Assembly (NCBI RefSeq): GCF_000421765.1
Contig: NZ_ATXQ01000002.1
Span: 372,001 to 436,000, forward strand
Source: Denitrificimonas caeni DSM 24390
GTDB taxonomy: Bacteria; Pseudomonadota; Gammaproteobacteria; Pseudomonadales; Pseudomonadaceae
Reading direction: 5' to 3'
DNA length: 64,000 nucleotides
Shown: one piece after another, positions 16,407 to 26,316 of the stretch
How positions within the stretch are numbered: position 1 is the stretch's first letter
How the letters are laid out: each line of letters begins with the position of its first letter
Notes under the pieces: generated by a model
Databases searched by the model: none
What the model was told of the DNA's origin: nothing
Seen by the model: only the letters and a program-made list of their open reading frames with translations
Made by a program: the position numbers and the translations under genes

Positions 16407-18379
16407 TATTTTTTCACCTGAGCTAAAGCACGGCGCAAGGTCGCAAGATCCTGTCCTTGTTCTGCATATTGCTGCTGTTCATAGGTTTCGATAAAAACCC
16501 TCACAGCCTGTTGCTGCGACTGAGGCAACTGCTGATGGATACGTTGGTAAAAATCACGCAAGCCCTCGCCTGTTTCACGCTTAAAACCACGACGACGCAG
16601 TACCCGTTGAAAATGATTCAAGACCCGCTGCACAGGATCAGTTTGTCGCTGCCATGGTTTAAACATCCACAACACTATCAGCGCAATAATCAACGCAGCA
16701 CTGGCTACCAAGGTTAATCCTAAAACTTGCCAATCCACTTTGCCGAACCATTGTTTCAGCCACGCTTGCTGACTATCCCGTTGATAGCCAAGGATCTTCG
16801 TTTGCCAGCTGTGATTGAGGTTTTCCCAGCTCATGCGCAATTGATTGACCCAAGCAATATGCTGATAGCGCAACGGCGAGAAGATATCACCCTGAAACAG
16901 TTCAGATTCATCTTGCAAAGCCTCTTGCAGGCCGCGCTCAATACGTTCAGGTGCCACCTCGAACGTTGGATCAACACTGCGCCAGCCCTGTCCTCGCTGC
17001 CAATATTCAACCCAAGCGTGGGCATCAAACTGACGCACTTGGACAAACTGTCCTGCTTGATTGATCTCACCACCTTGATAACCCGCCACCACCCGCGCTG
17101 GAATACCAGCCGCTCGCAGAGTAAACACCATGGCACCGGCATAATGCGCACAAAAGCCACGTAAACTGCTAAAGAGAAACTCATCAACACTGTCACGTCC
17201 CAACAACGGCGGTTTTAGCGTGTAGTGATAAAGTTCTTGGTTAAAATGACGCAACAATGCGGACACCAGCGCATCATCGTCGTGATACTGCCCTCGTAAG
17301 CGTTGCGCCCAATCACGTGTTTGCTGATTGCCCGTGCGCGGTAACTGCAAAAACTCTTGTTGCTGACGCTGATTTAACTGCGGCTGGCGTAATGCTTGCG
17401 GCCATGAGGTGGCTTGATATTGATAGGTGCGATTGACCGGTGTACGCCGCTGCAAACGGAAATCACTCATCAAACGAATGTCTTCTTGTTCGCTGCTGCC
17501 CACATCTAAACTAAACAACCAAGGTTGAGTGCTGGGCTGCATGATAATGCTGTAGCTGATCGACTCACCTTGCGCTTGCCACTGCGGCTCACTCCTCTCA
17601 AAGCGCTCACTGATCGACCAACTGCGGCCGTCAAAATTCGGCAGGGTCAAGGCGCGCCAATAGAGTTGCGACTGCGCTGGAATTGCCCCATCAAAGCGTG
17701 CACGAAAAGCTAAGGCGGCCGACTGACCAAGCTCAGCCAAATCACCGGGAGTCATACTGCTGGATAAACCAGTAGTGCCCTTATCTTTTGGCTGCGGCAA
17801 ACTCCACAGCGGTTCAAGGCGCGGGAATAGGACAAACAGCAACAGCATTAAAGGTATGGCTTGAGCCAGTAACTTACTGGCCAGCTTTAACGGTGCCAAT
17901 GGCTCTCTAGCAAAACCACTTTGTTGCAAACCCACCAAGGCCGCAAGTAAAGCAAGAACCGGCAATAGGCTGTACAACGCCGCCAGTAAACTATCAGCAA
18001 ACAAATAACTGGTAACAACCGTAAAAAAGCCTAAAAAGATCAGCACCAAGGCATCCCGGCGCGTGCGCACTTCCAAGAGTTTTAAGATAAACGCCGTGAT
18101 TAATAGCGCCACCGCGGCATCTAAGCCAACCAAGCCGCCACGACTTAAATACACGGCAAAACCACTGCCTATCATTAAAGCGGCTTTCACCCAAGCATTT
18201 GGGAATGGCCAACGCATCCGAAACACTTGCACCCGCCATGCCGCGCAGCCTAACCACACGCCAATCAACCATAACGGCACATGCAACAAGTGCGGAATAA
18301 TCACCAAGGCTTGCGCAATCAGTAACCACATCAGACTGATGCGCGGGATATCATCACGCACTTGCGCTGCCGTAGTCAT
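16406..18379 (-). CDS. tgpA: TgpA-like membrane transglutaminase (DUF3488-transglutaminase core-DUF4129)
   Basis: 657 aa. N-terminal DUF3488 with about six membrane helices (residues 10-190), a periplasmic transglutaminase-like core with Cys near 408 (RGFCAHYAGAM), His near 453 (FDAHAWVEYW) and Asp near 468 (WRSVDPTFEVAP), then a final helix and a DUF4129 C-terminus. P. aeruginosa TgpA (about 668 aa) is important for viability. It lies in the conserved MoxR-DUF58-TgpA order, with a 4-nt overlap with the DUF58 gene. Confidence 0.93.
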   Translation of the reverse strand: MTTAAQVRDDIPRISLMWLLIAQALVIIPHLLHVPLWLIGVWLGCAAWRVQVFRMRWPFPNAWVKAALMIGSGFAVYLSRGGLVGLDAAVALLITAFILKLLEVRTRRDALVLIFLGFFTVVTSYLFADSLLAALYSLLPVLALLAALVGLQQSGFAREPLAPLKLASKLLAQAIPLMLLLFVLFPRLEPLWSLPQPKDKGTTGLSSSMTPGDLAELGQSAALAFRARFDGAIPAQSQLYWRALTLPNFDGRSWSISERFERSEPQWQAQGESISYSIIMQPSTQPWLFSLDVGSSEQEDIRLMSDFRLQRRTPVNRTYQYQATSWPQALRQPQLNQRQQQEFLQLPRTGNQQTRDWAQRLRGQYHDDDALVSALLRHFNQELYHYTLKPPLLGRDSVDEFLFSSLRGFCAHYAGAMVFTLRAAGIPARVVAGYQGGEINQAGQFVQVRQFDAHAWVEYWQRGQGWRSVDPTFEVAPERIERGLQEALQDESELFQGDIFSPLRYQHIAWVNQLRMSWENLNHSWQTKILGYQRDSQQAWLKQWFGKVDWQVLGLTLVASAALIIALIVLWMFKPWQRQTDPVQRVLNHFQRVLRRRGFKRETGEGLRDFYQRIHQQLPQSQQQAVRVFIETYEQQQYAEQGQDLATLRRALAQVKK

Positions 18380-19344
18380 GGCTGCTCCACTCCATACAAT
18401 GCTAGAGCGCGCAAACAGCGCTGGCGATGCTCGACGCCTGAATCAGGTCCAAGCTCTTGATGAGGTAATAACAAACTATAAGGCTGATCGGTTTGGCTGA
18501 TTTTTAACACCTGCGCGCAGAGAACCGACAAGCGAAACTCCAGATCGCCCGGCACCTGAGTAAAATCCAAAACCTGCTGCTGACCTTGCTGCTCAGTAAA
18601 CTGCTTAACTAATAATCCTTGACCTTTTGACCAAGCCTTCCAGTGGATGCGTCGCAATGAATCGCCTTCTTGCCAAGCAGCTAAGCCTTGATAGTCATCA
18701 ACTCCAGCACTTGGGCTGGCCTGTTCTGCATCGTTTTCATCGCCCTGACCGGAAACAAGCAAATCAACATCATGTAACGGCTGCGGATAGACCAAAATAC
18801 TTTGCGCCAAATCGATCTGACTCCAAGCGACAAATAAACCAAGTGGAAAACGCGTTTCAATACGCAAGCGCGGCGCGTGCTGCCAGCCACGTTGTTTTCC
18901 AAGCAAACTCAACTCAAGCAACTGCTCACTCTGTTGCTCAACATCAACAAGCGTGAGTTGCTTGGCATGCCAACCCACTGCAATGGCTTGATAAGCATTT
19001 TTAGCGCTGTGTAAGCGCAAACGATAATTGCCATACTCACCGGCAAAGCACGGTGAACTGCCTGCAGCGCTAAGGGTTAAACCGGCAAGGTTGCGCCAGG
19101 TATGAAACATGGTCAACAAACCCAATGACGCCAACAAAAACGTCAGCGCATAGGCCAAACTGTTTTGGTAGTTAATCGCCACTAACAGCATCAACAGCAG
19201 AGCTGCTGCATAGGCAATCCCAGTGCGTGTCGGCACAATAAAAATATGCTGTTGCTGCAGCCTAATACTTTGCACCGGCGGCAAGCGTCGCGCCAGCCAT
19301 GCAGCAAACCACTGCCGAGGTAATTTAAAGAATGTTTCTCGCAT
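18376..19344 (-). CDS. DUF58 domain-containing membrane protein
   Basis: 322 aa. Two adjacent hydrophobic helices near residues 35-75 are followed by an extracytoplasmic region and the DUF58 motif (DYQGLAAWQEGDSLRRIHWK, then AWSKGQGLLVKQF). DUF58 proteins are usually partners of MoxR AAA ATPases and transglutaminase-like proteins. It shares one base with the moxR stop and overlaps tgpA by 4 nt. Confidence 0.9.
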   Translation of the reverse strand: MRETFFKLPRQWFAAWLARRLPPVQSIRLQQQHIFIVPTRTGIAYAAALLLMLLVAINYQNSLAYALTFLLASLGLLTMFHTWRNLAGLTLSAAGSSPCFAGEYGNYRLRLHSAKNAYQAIAVGWHAKQLTLVDVEQQSEQLLELSLLGKQRGWQHAPRLRIETRFPLGLFVAWSQIDLAQSILVYPQPLHDVDLLVSGQGDENDAEQASPSAGVDDYQGLAAWQEGDSLRRIHWKAWSKGQGLLVKQFTEQQGQQQVLDFTQVPGDLEFRLSVLCAQVLKISQTDQPYSLLLPHQELGPDSGVEHRQRCLRALALYGVEQP

Positions 19345-20261
19345 TACAAAGCAGGTACGTCAGTCAACAAGCTTTGCACCACTGCCGAGCTGCCAACACC
19401 GCTTGCGCTGTTTTGCTCACGCAGACGGTGACCCACCACGACCGGTAACACCACTTGCACATCTTCTGGAATAACGTAATCACGTCCTGCTAAAAATGCC
19501 CAAGCTTTAGCCGCTGCCAATAACGCTAAGCTGCCCCGTGGTGAAAGACCAAAGGCCAACTGTGCATGGGTGCGTGTCGCTTCGACTAAACGCAAGATAT
19601 AGCTGATCAGCGCTTCACTGGCTCGCACATCACTGACCTGCTGCTGAGCGGCCAATAAGTCGGCACGCTCAATCAACGGTTGTAATTGGGTCAATAACTG
19701 ACGACGCGCAGCGCCCTGTAATAACTGGCGCTCAGCCGCAGCACTTGGATAGCCTAACGACAAGCGCATTAAGAAACGATCCAACTGCGATTCAGGCAGA
19801 TTGAAAGTGCCGCCTTGGCTGACGGGGTTTTGTGTTGCTATGACGAAAAAAGGTTCGGGTAAAGGCCGTGTTGCACCCTCAATGGTGACCTGTCCTTCTT
19901 CCATCGCCTCAAGCAAAGCACTCTGGCTTTTTGGCGTCGCCCGATTGATTTCATCGGCAAGAAGGAGCTCAGTGAAAACGGGACCAGGATGGAAAATAAA
20001 CTGCCCAGTCTCGCGATCAAATACCGAAGTGCCGAGAATATCGCCAGGTAATAAATCTGAAGTGAACTGAATACGCTGATAACTGAGTCCTAACACTTGT
20101 GCCAAGGCATGGCTTAAGGTGGTTTTACCCATACCCGGCAAGTCTTCAATCAGTAAATGGCCGCGCGCTAGCAGACACGTCATCGCTAAGCGTACAGCGT
20201 GCTCTTTACCTAAAATGACTTGATTGACTGCATGAATGCAGGCTTCTAGCTGAGTGCGCAT
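19344..20261 (-). CDS. MoxR-family AAA+ ATPase
   Basis: 305 aa. Walker A GMGKTT (residues 43-48), Walker B LLLADEINRATPKSQSALLE and sensor 1 FFVIATQNPVSQGGT are all intact, with the MoxR signature LPESQLDRFLMRLSLGYP. MoxR ATPases act as chaperone-like factors for the maturation of partner proteins. First gene of the moxR-DUF58-tgpA-SGNH operon. Confidence 0.93.
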   Translation of the reverse strand: MRTQLEACIHAVNQVILGKEHAVRLAMTCLLARGHLLIEDLPGMGKTTLSHALAQVLGLSYQRIQFTSDLLPGDILGTSVFDRETGQFIFHPGPVFTELLLADEINRATPKSQSALLEAMEEGQVTIEGATRPLPEPFFVIATQNPVSQGGTFNLPESQLDRFLMRLSLGYPSAAAERQLLQGAARRQLLTQLQPLIERADLLAAQQQVSDVRASEALISYILRLVEATRTHAQLAFGLSPRGSLALLAAAKAWAFLAGRDYVIPEDVQVVLPVVVGHRLREQNSASGVGSSAVVQSLLTDVPAL

Positions 20262-20364
20262 CGTAAAACTCCATTTCTAGTGTTTGGCTATGCTAGCTAG
20301 CAATCGCTCAGCAGGCAAAGCCAAAACCAGAAACTTGCGCAATTAAACGCAGAACTCAGACGCT

Positions 20365-20655
20365 TTAACGTCCAGCGCGTGATTCGCGGATATAGAAACG
20401 GGCTTTTTCAGCTTTACGGGTGCAGCCTTTATAACCCTCAAACTGCTGCTGAGTTTTCGCCCCAGTAATTAACGTTAACGCTTTTGAGTAGCTCACTGTG
20501 CCAGCAAAACCTTCGGCTTTGGCTAAATCCAACTCAGCCCACGCCGCATCCAGTTGCTGTGCACATCCGCTGCGATGATTGGTTTTAGCCGCACAACCGA
20601 CCATCAGCACAGCCAGTAACGATACACACACGATATGTAAACGCATAAAATACAC
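20365..20655 (-). CDS. Small lipoprotein of unknown function
   Basis: 96 aa (or 93 from the second Met). The signal MRLHIVCVSLLAVLMVGC ends in a lipobox Cys. The mature part is alpha-helical with LDAAWAELDLAKAEGFAGTV and an ending ARFYIRESRAGR that I recognise from small uncharacterised pseudomonad lipoproteins. Two more cysteines (SGCAQQ, KGCTRK) could form a disulfide. No function assigned. Confidence 0.75.
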   Translation of the reverse strand: MYFMRLHIVCVSLLAVLMVGCAAKTNHRSGCAQQLDAAWAELDLAKAEGFAGTVSYSKALTLITGAKTQQQFEGYKGCTRKAEKARFYIRESRAGR

Positions 20656-20670
20656 CTCTGTTGTTATAAG

Positions 20671-21723
20671 CTAAGGATGTTCGATTCTAGGTTGATTACT
20701 AGCGATCCAATCACTGACTAAGCTGTAGGCGACAGCCAGTAAAGTAGGACCGAGAAATAACCCCATAAAACCAAACGCAAACAAACCACCGAATACACCC
20801 ATTAGAACAACAACAAGGGGTAAGTTCCCGCCACGGCTAATCAAGTAAGGTTTTAAGAAATTATCGACACTACTTATGACTAAGAAGCCCCATAACAGCA
20901 AGAAAATCGCCATGCCATATTCCTGTTGCCAAAACAGCCAAGCAACAGCGGGCACCCACACTAACGGCGGTCCCATCGGAATCAGACTGAGCATAAAAGT
21001 CATTGCGGCTAATAGTAAAGCACCTGGCACTCCGGCAACTAAAAAGCCAAATAAAGCCACCACCGCTTGCGCTGCTGCGGTACCAATAACACCATTCACC
21101 ACACGTCGCACGGTGCCTGCGACCAAATCAATGTAATAGTCTGCGCGATCTTTGATCAAACGTTCAACAAGCTCTTTGGCAAACAGAGCTAAGCGCGGGC
21201 CGTCGCGATAAAAGAAAAAAACCAGTACTAAACTCAAGGCCAACTCAAGAATACCTGCTCCAATACTGGCACTGCGCGCCAGTAGCCAGTTACCCATTTG
21301 CCCCATGTAAGGTTTGATCGTTAAAAATAACGCTGCACCCTGCTGATCGACGGTTTGCCAGATTTCTTGCAAACGCTCTCCGACCATCGGCACCCCGACC
21401 AGCCAAGCTGGCGCTTCAGGCAAACCGGTCACGCGCAGATCTTTAATCAATTCAGTGCTAACACGTATATTGTCGGCGATATTAAAACCTAACCAGACTA
21501 AAGGCCCGGCAACAATCAATACCCAACCGGCGGTCAATAAACCCGCTGCTAAGGATACGTTACCATTCAACGCTCGGGTCAACATGCGCATGACCGGCCA
21601 ACTGGCAAACGCCAGTACCGCCGCCCAGAACAAAGCGGTCATAAAGGGTGCCAGCACCCATAAACAAGCACCTAATAACGCTAACAGTAAAATCTGTGCT
21701 AACAATCGGTCATTACTGAACAT
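20671..21723 (-). CDS. AI-2E family transporter (PerM/YdiK type)
   Basis: 350 aa with about eight hydrophobic segments. Includes the family's LLLAAMTFMLSLIPMGPPLVW and a C-terminal GGLFAFGFMGLFLGPTLLAV. Members of this family are trimer- or pentamer-like exporters; only a few have been linked to autoinducer-2 or ion antiport, so the substrate is open. Lies 15 nt upstream of the small lipoprotein gene. Confidence 0.85.
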   Translation of the reverse strand: MFSNDRLLAQILLLALLGACLWVLAPFMTALFWAAVLAFASWPVMRMLTRALNGNVSLAAGLLTAGWVLIVAGPLVWLGFNIADNIRVSTELIKDLRVTGLPEAPAWLVGVPMVGERLQEIWQTVDQQGAALFLTIKPYMGQMGNWLLARSASIGAGILELALSLVLVFFFYRDGPRLALFAKELVERLIKDRADYYIDLVAGTVRRVVNGVIGTAAAQAVVALFGFLVAGVPGALLLAAMTFMLSLIPMGPPLVWVPAVAWLFWQQEYGMAIFLLLWGFLVISSVDNFLKPYLISRGGNLPLVVVLMGVFGGLFAFGFMGLFLGPTLLAVAYSLVSDWIASNQPRIEHP

Positions 21724-21750
21724 GCGCTTTATCCATTGAAAAAGTGATTG

Positions 21751-22572
21751 CTAAGGTAAACGCTGCAGTACGAGCCCTGGCTGAGCATACTCGGCTTCCA
21801 GCTCAATTCGTGTTGCTCTAAGTCCACGCTCAACCATTGCATCACGCCATGCTTGAGCATTCTCACCGGCCATACTGATACGCATGGTGATATCTTGGTT
21901 TAATGCGCGCACCAATAACTTAACCCAAACAGGATCAGGCTCACCAACCAGTGCTGGTAGCGCTAAACGATTATCTACATTCAACTGACGCTCTAACGTC
22001 GTTGGCGTCGGCAGCAAATCAGTCGCTAACTGCTCTGCTTGAAACTGCTCAAAATGCAAAAAATCACGACCATTGCCACGCGTGATCGCATACATCGCCA
22101 CTAAGCTTGCCTGCTGCTCTCCGGCTAAACGAAAGAGCGCATAGGCTTGCCGATCATCAGGGCCGTATAAGCGTGAGTTAGCAAACACTTGATTGGCCCA
22201 AAGACTGCTAGAACCACATTCGCGCCCAGCACACCAATACAACATTTGTGCGTGCTGATCTTGCAACAACTGGCGACTGGCATTAAAAGCCGCAAGCGCC
22301 TCATGGGTCGGTGCCAGTTGCACAGTTAACACATCCACTGAACCGCGCACTAATACTTCACCGCTATAGCGCATTTTGCCGCTGATACGCCGCACCGAGC
22401 CTTTCGGATAGATTTTTTCTAAACTATCACGATGCTCTTGAGTAATGACTTCAGCATCGCGCAAATGTTCAAGTTGCAGCAATGTCGAAAACTCACTTGC
22501 CGACACACTGCTGAGCAAAACTGTCAGTAATGTAGCCAACAACGTTTTATACATCCAATTGTGCATTATCAC
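21751..22572 (-). CDS. DUF4892 domain-containing secreted protein
   Basis: 273 aa with a signal peptide ending SSVSA. The mature protein has the DUF4892 core: the region around [19 protein letters not shown] and [18 protein letters not shown]. The two cysteines of WCAGREC probably form a disulfide. The family is restricted mostly to pseudomonads and relatives, with no known role; the C-terminal part resembles an OmpA-like or periplasmic binding segment only vaguely. It overlaps the GST stop by 4 nt. Confidence 0.8.
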   Translation of the reverse strand: MIMHNWMYKTLLATLLTVLLSSVSASEFSTLLQLEHLRDAEVITQEHRDSLEKIYPKGSVRRISGKMRYSGEVLVRGSVDVLTVQLAPTHEALAAFNASRQLLQDQHAQMLYWCAGRECGSSSLWANQVFANSRLYGPDDRQAYALFRLAGEQQASLVAMYAITRGNGRDFLHFEQFQAEQLATDLLPTPTTLERQLNVDNRLALPALVGEPDPVWVKLLVRALNQDITMRISMAGENAQAWRDAMVERGLRATRIELEAEYAQPGLVLQRLP

Positions 22573-23231
22573 TTTACCAACATAGTTTGTGCTGTTTTTA
22601 GGGAGCTCTCATCCGCTTCTGCGCGAACTGGAATACATAAGCCTTTTTGCACGGCTGGGCGCGCAGCAACAGCGTCCATCCAGCGCTGTAACGCGGGCAA
22701 AGCGTCGACGCTCACACCTGACCAATCATGTATCGCAACCCATGGGTAAGTGGCGATATCGGCGATACTGTATTCACCTGCGAGGTATTCAACCTCTTCT
22801 AAACGGCTGTTAAGCACTTCATACAAGCGGCGTGTTTCGTTCTGATAACGAGTAATAGCGGCTGGAATTTTTTCCGGAAAATAGCGGTAGAACACGTTAG
22901 CCTGCCCTTGCATTGGGCCCACCCCGCTCATTTGAAACATCAACCACTGCAAAGCAACTGAGCGGCCTTTGGCATCGGCCGGCAATAACTTTCCAGTTTT
23001 TTCCGCCAAATAATGCAAAATCGCACCTGACTCAAAGACCGCAAAATTATCATTGTCACGATCGACAATCGCTGGAATCCGACCATTGGGATTGATCTTT
23101 AAAAACTCAGGTGCTTTTTGCTGCTGCAGATCAAAGGACAACTCATGCACTTGATAAGGTAACCCAAGCTCTTCAAGGGCGATGGACACTTTATGACCAT
23201 TGGGTGTGGCCGCAGTATATAAATCAATCAT
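22569..23231 (-). CDS. Glutathione S-transferase, YfcG/YghU (Nu-class) type
   Basis: 220 aa. The N-terminal thioredoxin-like domain [19 protein letters not shown] has the Nu-class TPNGHK motif, where Thr and Asn contact glutathione, and IPAIVD and [15 protein letters not shown] complete the G-site. An all-alpha C-terminal domain follows with ADIATYPWV. Nu-class enzymes act as disulfide-bond reductases with GSSG. ATG 23231 was chosen because AAAGGAG lies about 6 nt upstream; the in-frame start at 23252 lacks one. Confidence 0.9.
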   Translation of the reverse strand: MIDLYTAATPNGHKVSIALEELGLPYQVHELSFDLQQQKAPEFLKINPNGRIPAIVDRDNDNFAVFESGAILHYLAEKTGKLLPADAKGRSVALQWLMFQMSGVGPMQGQANVFYRYFPEKIPAAITRYQNETRRLYEVLNSRLEEVEYLAGEYSIADIATYPWVAIHDWSGVSVDALPALQRWMDAVAARPAVQKGLCIPVRAEADESSLKTAQTMLVK

Positions 23232-23285
23232 AATGACTCCTTTGCGCAGCAACAGTGACGTAACAGTTCACGCCACTTATTACAT

Positions 23286-24149
23286 TCAACGCGCGGTTAA
23301 AAACGTTTGAAAACAATCCGCTACAGCTTGCGCACCCTGCTCATCATCAAGATGCAAATGGTGGCCGCCTGCTAAGCGTTGCACATCTAACGGCAAACTG
23401 CTGAGAATCTTCATAAAATCAGGTTCTACAGTCAAAACACCTTCCTCTGCTAAGACTAAACTCATCGGGCATTGCACCGCTCGTACAAAAGCCACGGCAT
23501 GCGCCATGGTCAAGCGCAGCGGTGACGGCAAAGTCAAACGTGAGTCGGTGCTCCAGCAATAGCCACCCGCGACCGGACTGAGTCCGCGCTGCGCGAGTAA
23601 CTCGCTGGCCAACTGGCTGACGGGCATAAAACCACGCATCCGCACTTGTACCGCTTGCTCAACACTTTCATAAATGGTTTTTTTCTTCTCAGCCAAACTG
23701 ATATGCGCCAGTAATGCTTCACCCAGTTTCTTTGGTGCTTTATCCGCTTCACCCGTATCAGGCACTAAGCCATCAATCAAAGCCACTCGCTCAATACGCT
23801 CAGGGACAGCGCCAGCAATCAGCACACTGATAATGCCGCCCAAAGAATGTCCAAGTAGAGAAAATTTTTCCCAACCCAGTTGCTGCGTGGCCATCAAGGC
23901 ATCTAACGCATAATCCCATAACTGATAACCTGCCCCCGGGGCGCGATGACCCGAGTGGCCGTGACCCGCCATGTCAATGGCGACAATCCTTAAACCTTGC
24001 AGTTTGGGTGCCAGTAAATCAAAGGTCATCGAGTTATCGAGCCAGCCATGTAAGGCTAAAACCGGCTGACCATCTTCAGGACCGTAGACCCGTGCTGCCA
24101 AATCAATATGCGGTAATTGAATACGTATTTCTTGAGCAAAAGCAGACAC
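23286..24149 (-). CDS. Alpha/beta-fold hydrolase
   Basis: 287 aa. The oxyanion region is LALHGWLDNSMTFDLL, the nucleophile elbow is LLGHSLGGIISV, and a C-terminal GGHHLHLDDE supplies the catalytic His. The general layout matches esterase/epoxide-hydrolase-like hydrolases. Substrate not predictable from sequence. Separate from sixA by about 50 nt on the same strand in an operon-like row. Confidence 0.87.
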   Translation of the reverse strand: MSAFAQEIRIQLPHIDLAARVYGPEDGQPVLALHGWLDNSMTFDLLAPKLQGLRIVAIDMAGHGHSGHRAPGAGYQLWDYALDALMATQQLGWEKFSLLGHSLGGIISVLIAGAVPERIERVALIDGLVPDTGEADKAPKKLGEALLAHISLAEKKKTIYESVEQAVQVRMRGFMPVSQLASELLAQRGLSPVAGGYCWSTDSRLTLPSPLRLTMAHAVAFVRAVQCPMSLVLAEEGVLTVEPDFMKILSSLPLDVQRLAGGHHLHLDDEQGAQAVADCFQTFLTAR

Positions 24150-24198
24150 TCAGTACTCCTAAGTTCTTTTATCTATTTTATAAGGAAGAGTGTGGCGA

Positions 24199-24660
24199 TT
24201 ATCCGCGCACATGCTGTAAAGAGCGTAGTTGCATCGTACCAGCGCCAATAAAATCGCCTTCTAGGCAGGCAACACTGGCCGTTTCCATAGGCAAGCCATG
24301 CAAACGATCGGCATCCATCAACCAACTGGCTAAAGTACCTAATAAAGGCTGATGGGCGACGATCAATAAATTTTCTACCGGGTAGCCATCGAGCTTGCGC
24401 ACCACTTCACGCACATCGTCTTCCGGAGTCAGCCAAGGCACGATTTCAATATTTCCATGATGCGATAGCGTGGCGCACAGCAACTCTGCGGTTTGTTTGG
24501 CACGAACATAAGGACTGGACAACACCCGATCAAATTTCACATCAAGCAAAAACTGTGCGGCCTGCACAACTTGCTGACGCCCCTGCTCAGTTAACTGCCT
24601 GTCAGCGTCATGACGCTGATAGGCTTCTGCCTCGCCATGCCTTAACAGCCACAGTTTCAT
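24199..24660 (-). CDS. sixA: Phosphohistidine phosphatase SixA
   Basis: 153 aa histidine-phosphatase protein that starts MKLWLLRHGEAE with the RHG catalytic motif and has SSPYVRAKQTAELL and a second catalytic His in LLIVAHQPLLG. SixA removes phosphate from histidine-containing phosphotransfer domains and the nitrogen-PTS protein NPr. Translationally coupled (4-nt overlap) to the DUF4389 gene; the gpsA-DUF4389-sixA order is conserved in pseudomonads. Confidence 0.92.
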   Translation of the reverse strand: MKLWLLRHGEAEAYQRHDADRQLTEQGRQQVVQAAQFLLDVKFDRVLSSPYVRAKQTAELLCATLSHHGNIEIVPWLTPEDDVREVVRKLDGYPVENLLIVAHQPLLGTLASWLMDADRLHGLPMETASVACLEGDFIGAGTMQLRSLQHVRG

Positions 24661-25151
24661 TGCTTAGGCTCGTCAGACTGTTGATCCTCAGCTCTCAGCG
24701 CTGGGTTTTCTGACTCAGCTACTTCATCTGCTGTGACCACATCAGTGATCACAGGTACGTCCTCGGCATCAACAGCCGACTCATCAGTTCCCGTGTCTGT
24801 TTCAGCAACTACAGGCTCTGCAGCATCTTCATCAGCCTCTACTTCTTTAATTCTGTGCGCAGGTTCGCCTTCGGCAGCGCGCGCAGTTGGCCAGTCCGCA
24901 ATCGGCCAAGGCTTCTCATCCGTGTTAAATACGGCAAAGCGACCAATCTGCGCCAAATACTGGCTAAGGCTGTCGCCAAAACTCATAAATAGTCCACTGG
25001 GCGCGCCATAAAACAAACGGTACAACAACTGCGCGACCACTAAGAGCGCGAGCAACGGCACAGCAACTTGCCATACCAAGAGAAATAACAGCATCCATAA
25101 AACCCGCAACAGGATGGACTCACGTCGAATGGTTTTTTCTGGCGTAGTCAT
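24657..25151 (-). CDS. DUF4389 membrane protein with acidic tail
   Basis: 164 aa. One or two hydrophobic helices (about residues 15-45) are followed by the DUF4389 motif GDSLSQYLAQIGRFAVFNTDEKPWPIADWP split across residues 60-90, then a disordered tail of about 70 residues rich in Glu, Asp, Ala and Val. DUF4389 has no known role. Downstream of gpsA by 15 nt and overlapping sixA. Confidence 0.88.
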   Translation of the reverse strand: MTTPEKTIRRESILLRVLWMLLFLLVWQVAVPLLALLVVAQLLYRLFYGAPSGLFMSFGDSLSQYLAQIGRFAVFNTDEKPWPIADWPTARAAEGEPAHRIKEVEADEDAAEPVVAETDTGTDESAVDAEDVPVITDVVTADEVAESENPALRAEDQQSDEPKQ

Positions 25152-25166
25152 TCTATAACTCCTCGT

Positions 25167-26189
25167 CTAAAAGCCATCAATGGAAATAAAATCAACATCG
25201 GTTTTTGGCTCACCCGTCATCAAGCCGCCAATAATCTGCTCAAGGGTGCGTCCCTCAAATAAAATGGCATGTAAGCCTGCAACTAATGGCATATACACAT
25301 CCAGTTCTTGTGATTTAGCTCTGAGCACTTTTAAAGTGTTTACCCCTTCAGCCACTTCACCTAAGCGTTCAACCGCCTCATCAAGACTTAAACCTTCACC
25401 TAAAGCAAAGCCTACCTGATAATTGCGACTCTTCGGTGATGTGCAAGTCACAATCAAGTCACCGACACCGGCCAGCCCTAAAAATGTCATCGGATTCGCG
25501 CCCAACTTCACCGCAAAACGAGTCATTTCTGCCAGCGCACGGGTAATCAGCATGCTTTTGGTGTTTTCGCCCATCCCCATTGCCGCGGCCATCCCAGCGA
25601 TAATGGCATAGACATTTTTCAACGCACCACCCAACTCGACACCAAAGCGATCACGGCTGGCATAGACACGGAAAGTAGGCCCGTGCAGCACCGCTTGCAC
25701 CGTACGGCACAAGTCTTCATCTTCACTGGCAACCACACTGGCGGTTAACGCATGAGCGGCAACTTCACGCGCAAGGTTAGGTCCAGATAACACGCCAACT
25801 CGCGCCAACGGCGCAATGTCTTCTAAAATCTGACTCATCAACAGAAAGGTTTGCGCCTCAATTCCTTTAGTGGTGCTAACCAGCATTTTATCGCGTAAAG
25901 CTTCGGCATAAGGCGTCAATACGCTGCGTAGTGCAGTCGAGGGCAACGCCACAAAAATCAAATCACACTCAGCCAGCGCAGCCGCTAAATCGGTAACTGC
26001 AACAACCCCCTCCAGCACCGTGACACCTTTTAAGTAACGCGGATTTTGCCTGTTGTCGTTAATCGCTTGTGCTTGCTGGGCATCGCGCATCCACAAGCGT
26101 ACTGAGTGCTGGTTGCTGGCCAGTAGATTTGCTACTGCAGTACCAAAACTGCCACCACCTAATACAGCGATTGGTTTTTTTATTGTCAT
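25167..26189 (-). CDS. gpsA: Glycerol-3-phosphate dehydrogenase [NAD(P)+] GpsA
   Basis: Makes sn-glycerol 3-phosphate from dihydroxyacetone phosphate for phospholipid synthesis. 340 aa from ATG 26189, the usual length. The NAD(P)-binding motif is [16 protein letters not shown], the catalytic lysine region is [16 protein letters not shown], and [19 protein letters not shown] is intact. An in-frame start at 26249 would add 20 residues not seen in the family. Divergent from the TonB receptor gene. Confidence 0.95.
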   Translation of the reverse strand: MTIKKPIAVLGGGSFGTAVANLLASNQHSVRLWMRDAQQAQAINDNRQNPRYLKGVTVLEGVVAVTDLAAALAECDLIFVALPSTALRSVLTPYAEALRDKMLVSTTKGIEAQTFLLMSQILEDIAPLARVGVLSGPNLAREVAAHALTASVVASEDEDLCRTVQAVLHGPTFRVYASRDRFGVELGGALKNVYAIIAGMAAAMGMGENTKSMLITRALAEMTRFAVKLGANPMTFLGLAGVGDLIVTCTSPKSRNYQVGFALGEGLSLDEAVERLGEVAEGVNTLKVLRAKSQELDVYMPLVAGLHAILFEGRTLEQIIGGLMTGEPKTDVDFISIDGF

Positions 26190-26316
26190 GCTTTTGTTCT
26201 CTTCTGCCGAAAACGGCGATTGCATCATTATACGGTGCTGCTCAAGCATAACCAGTGTTTAACTTTATCAGTTAAGCTATGTGCTATTTTTACTTATTCA
26301 ATTAAGAGGCTGTCCA

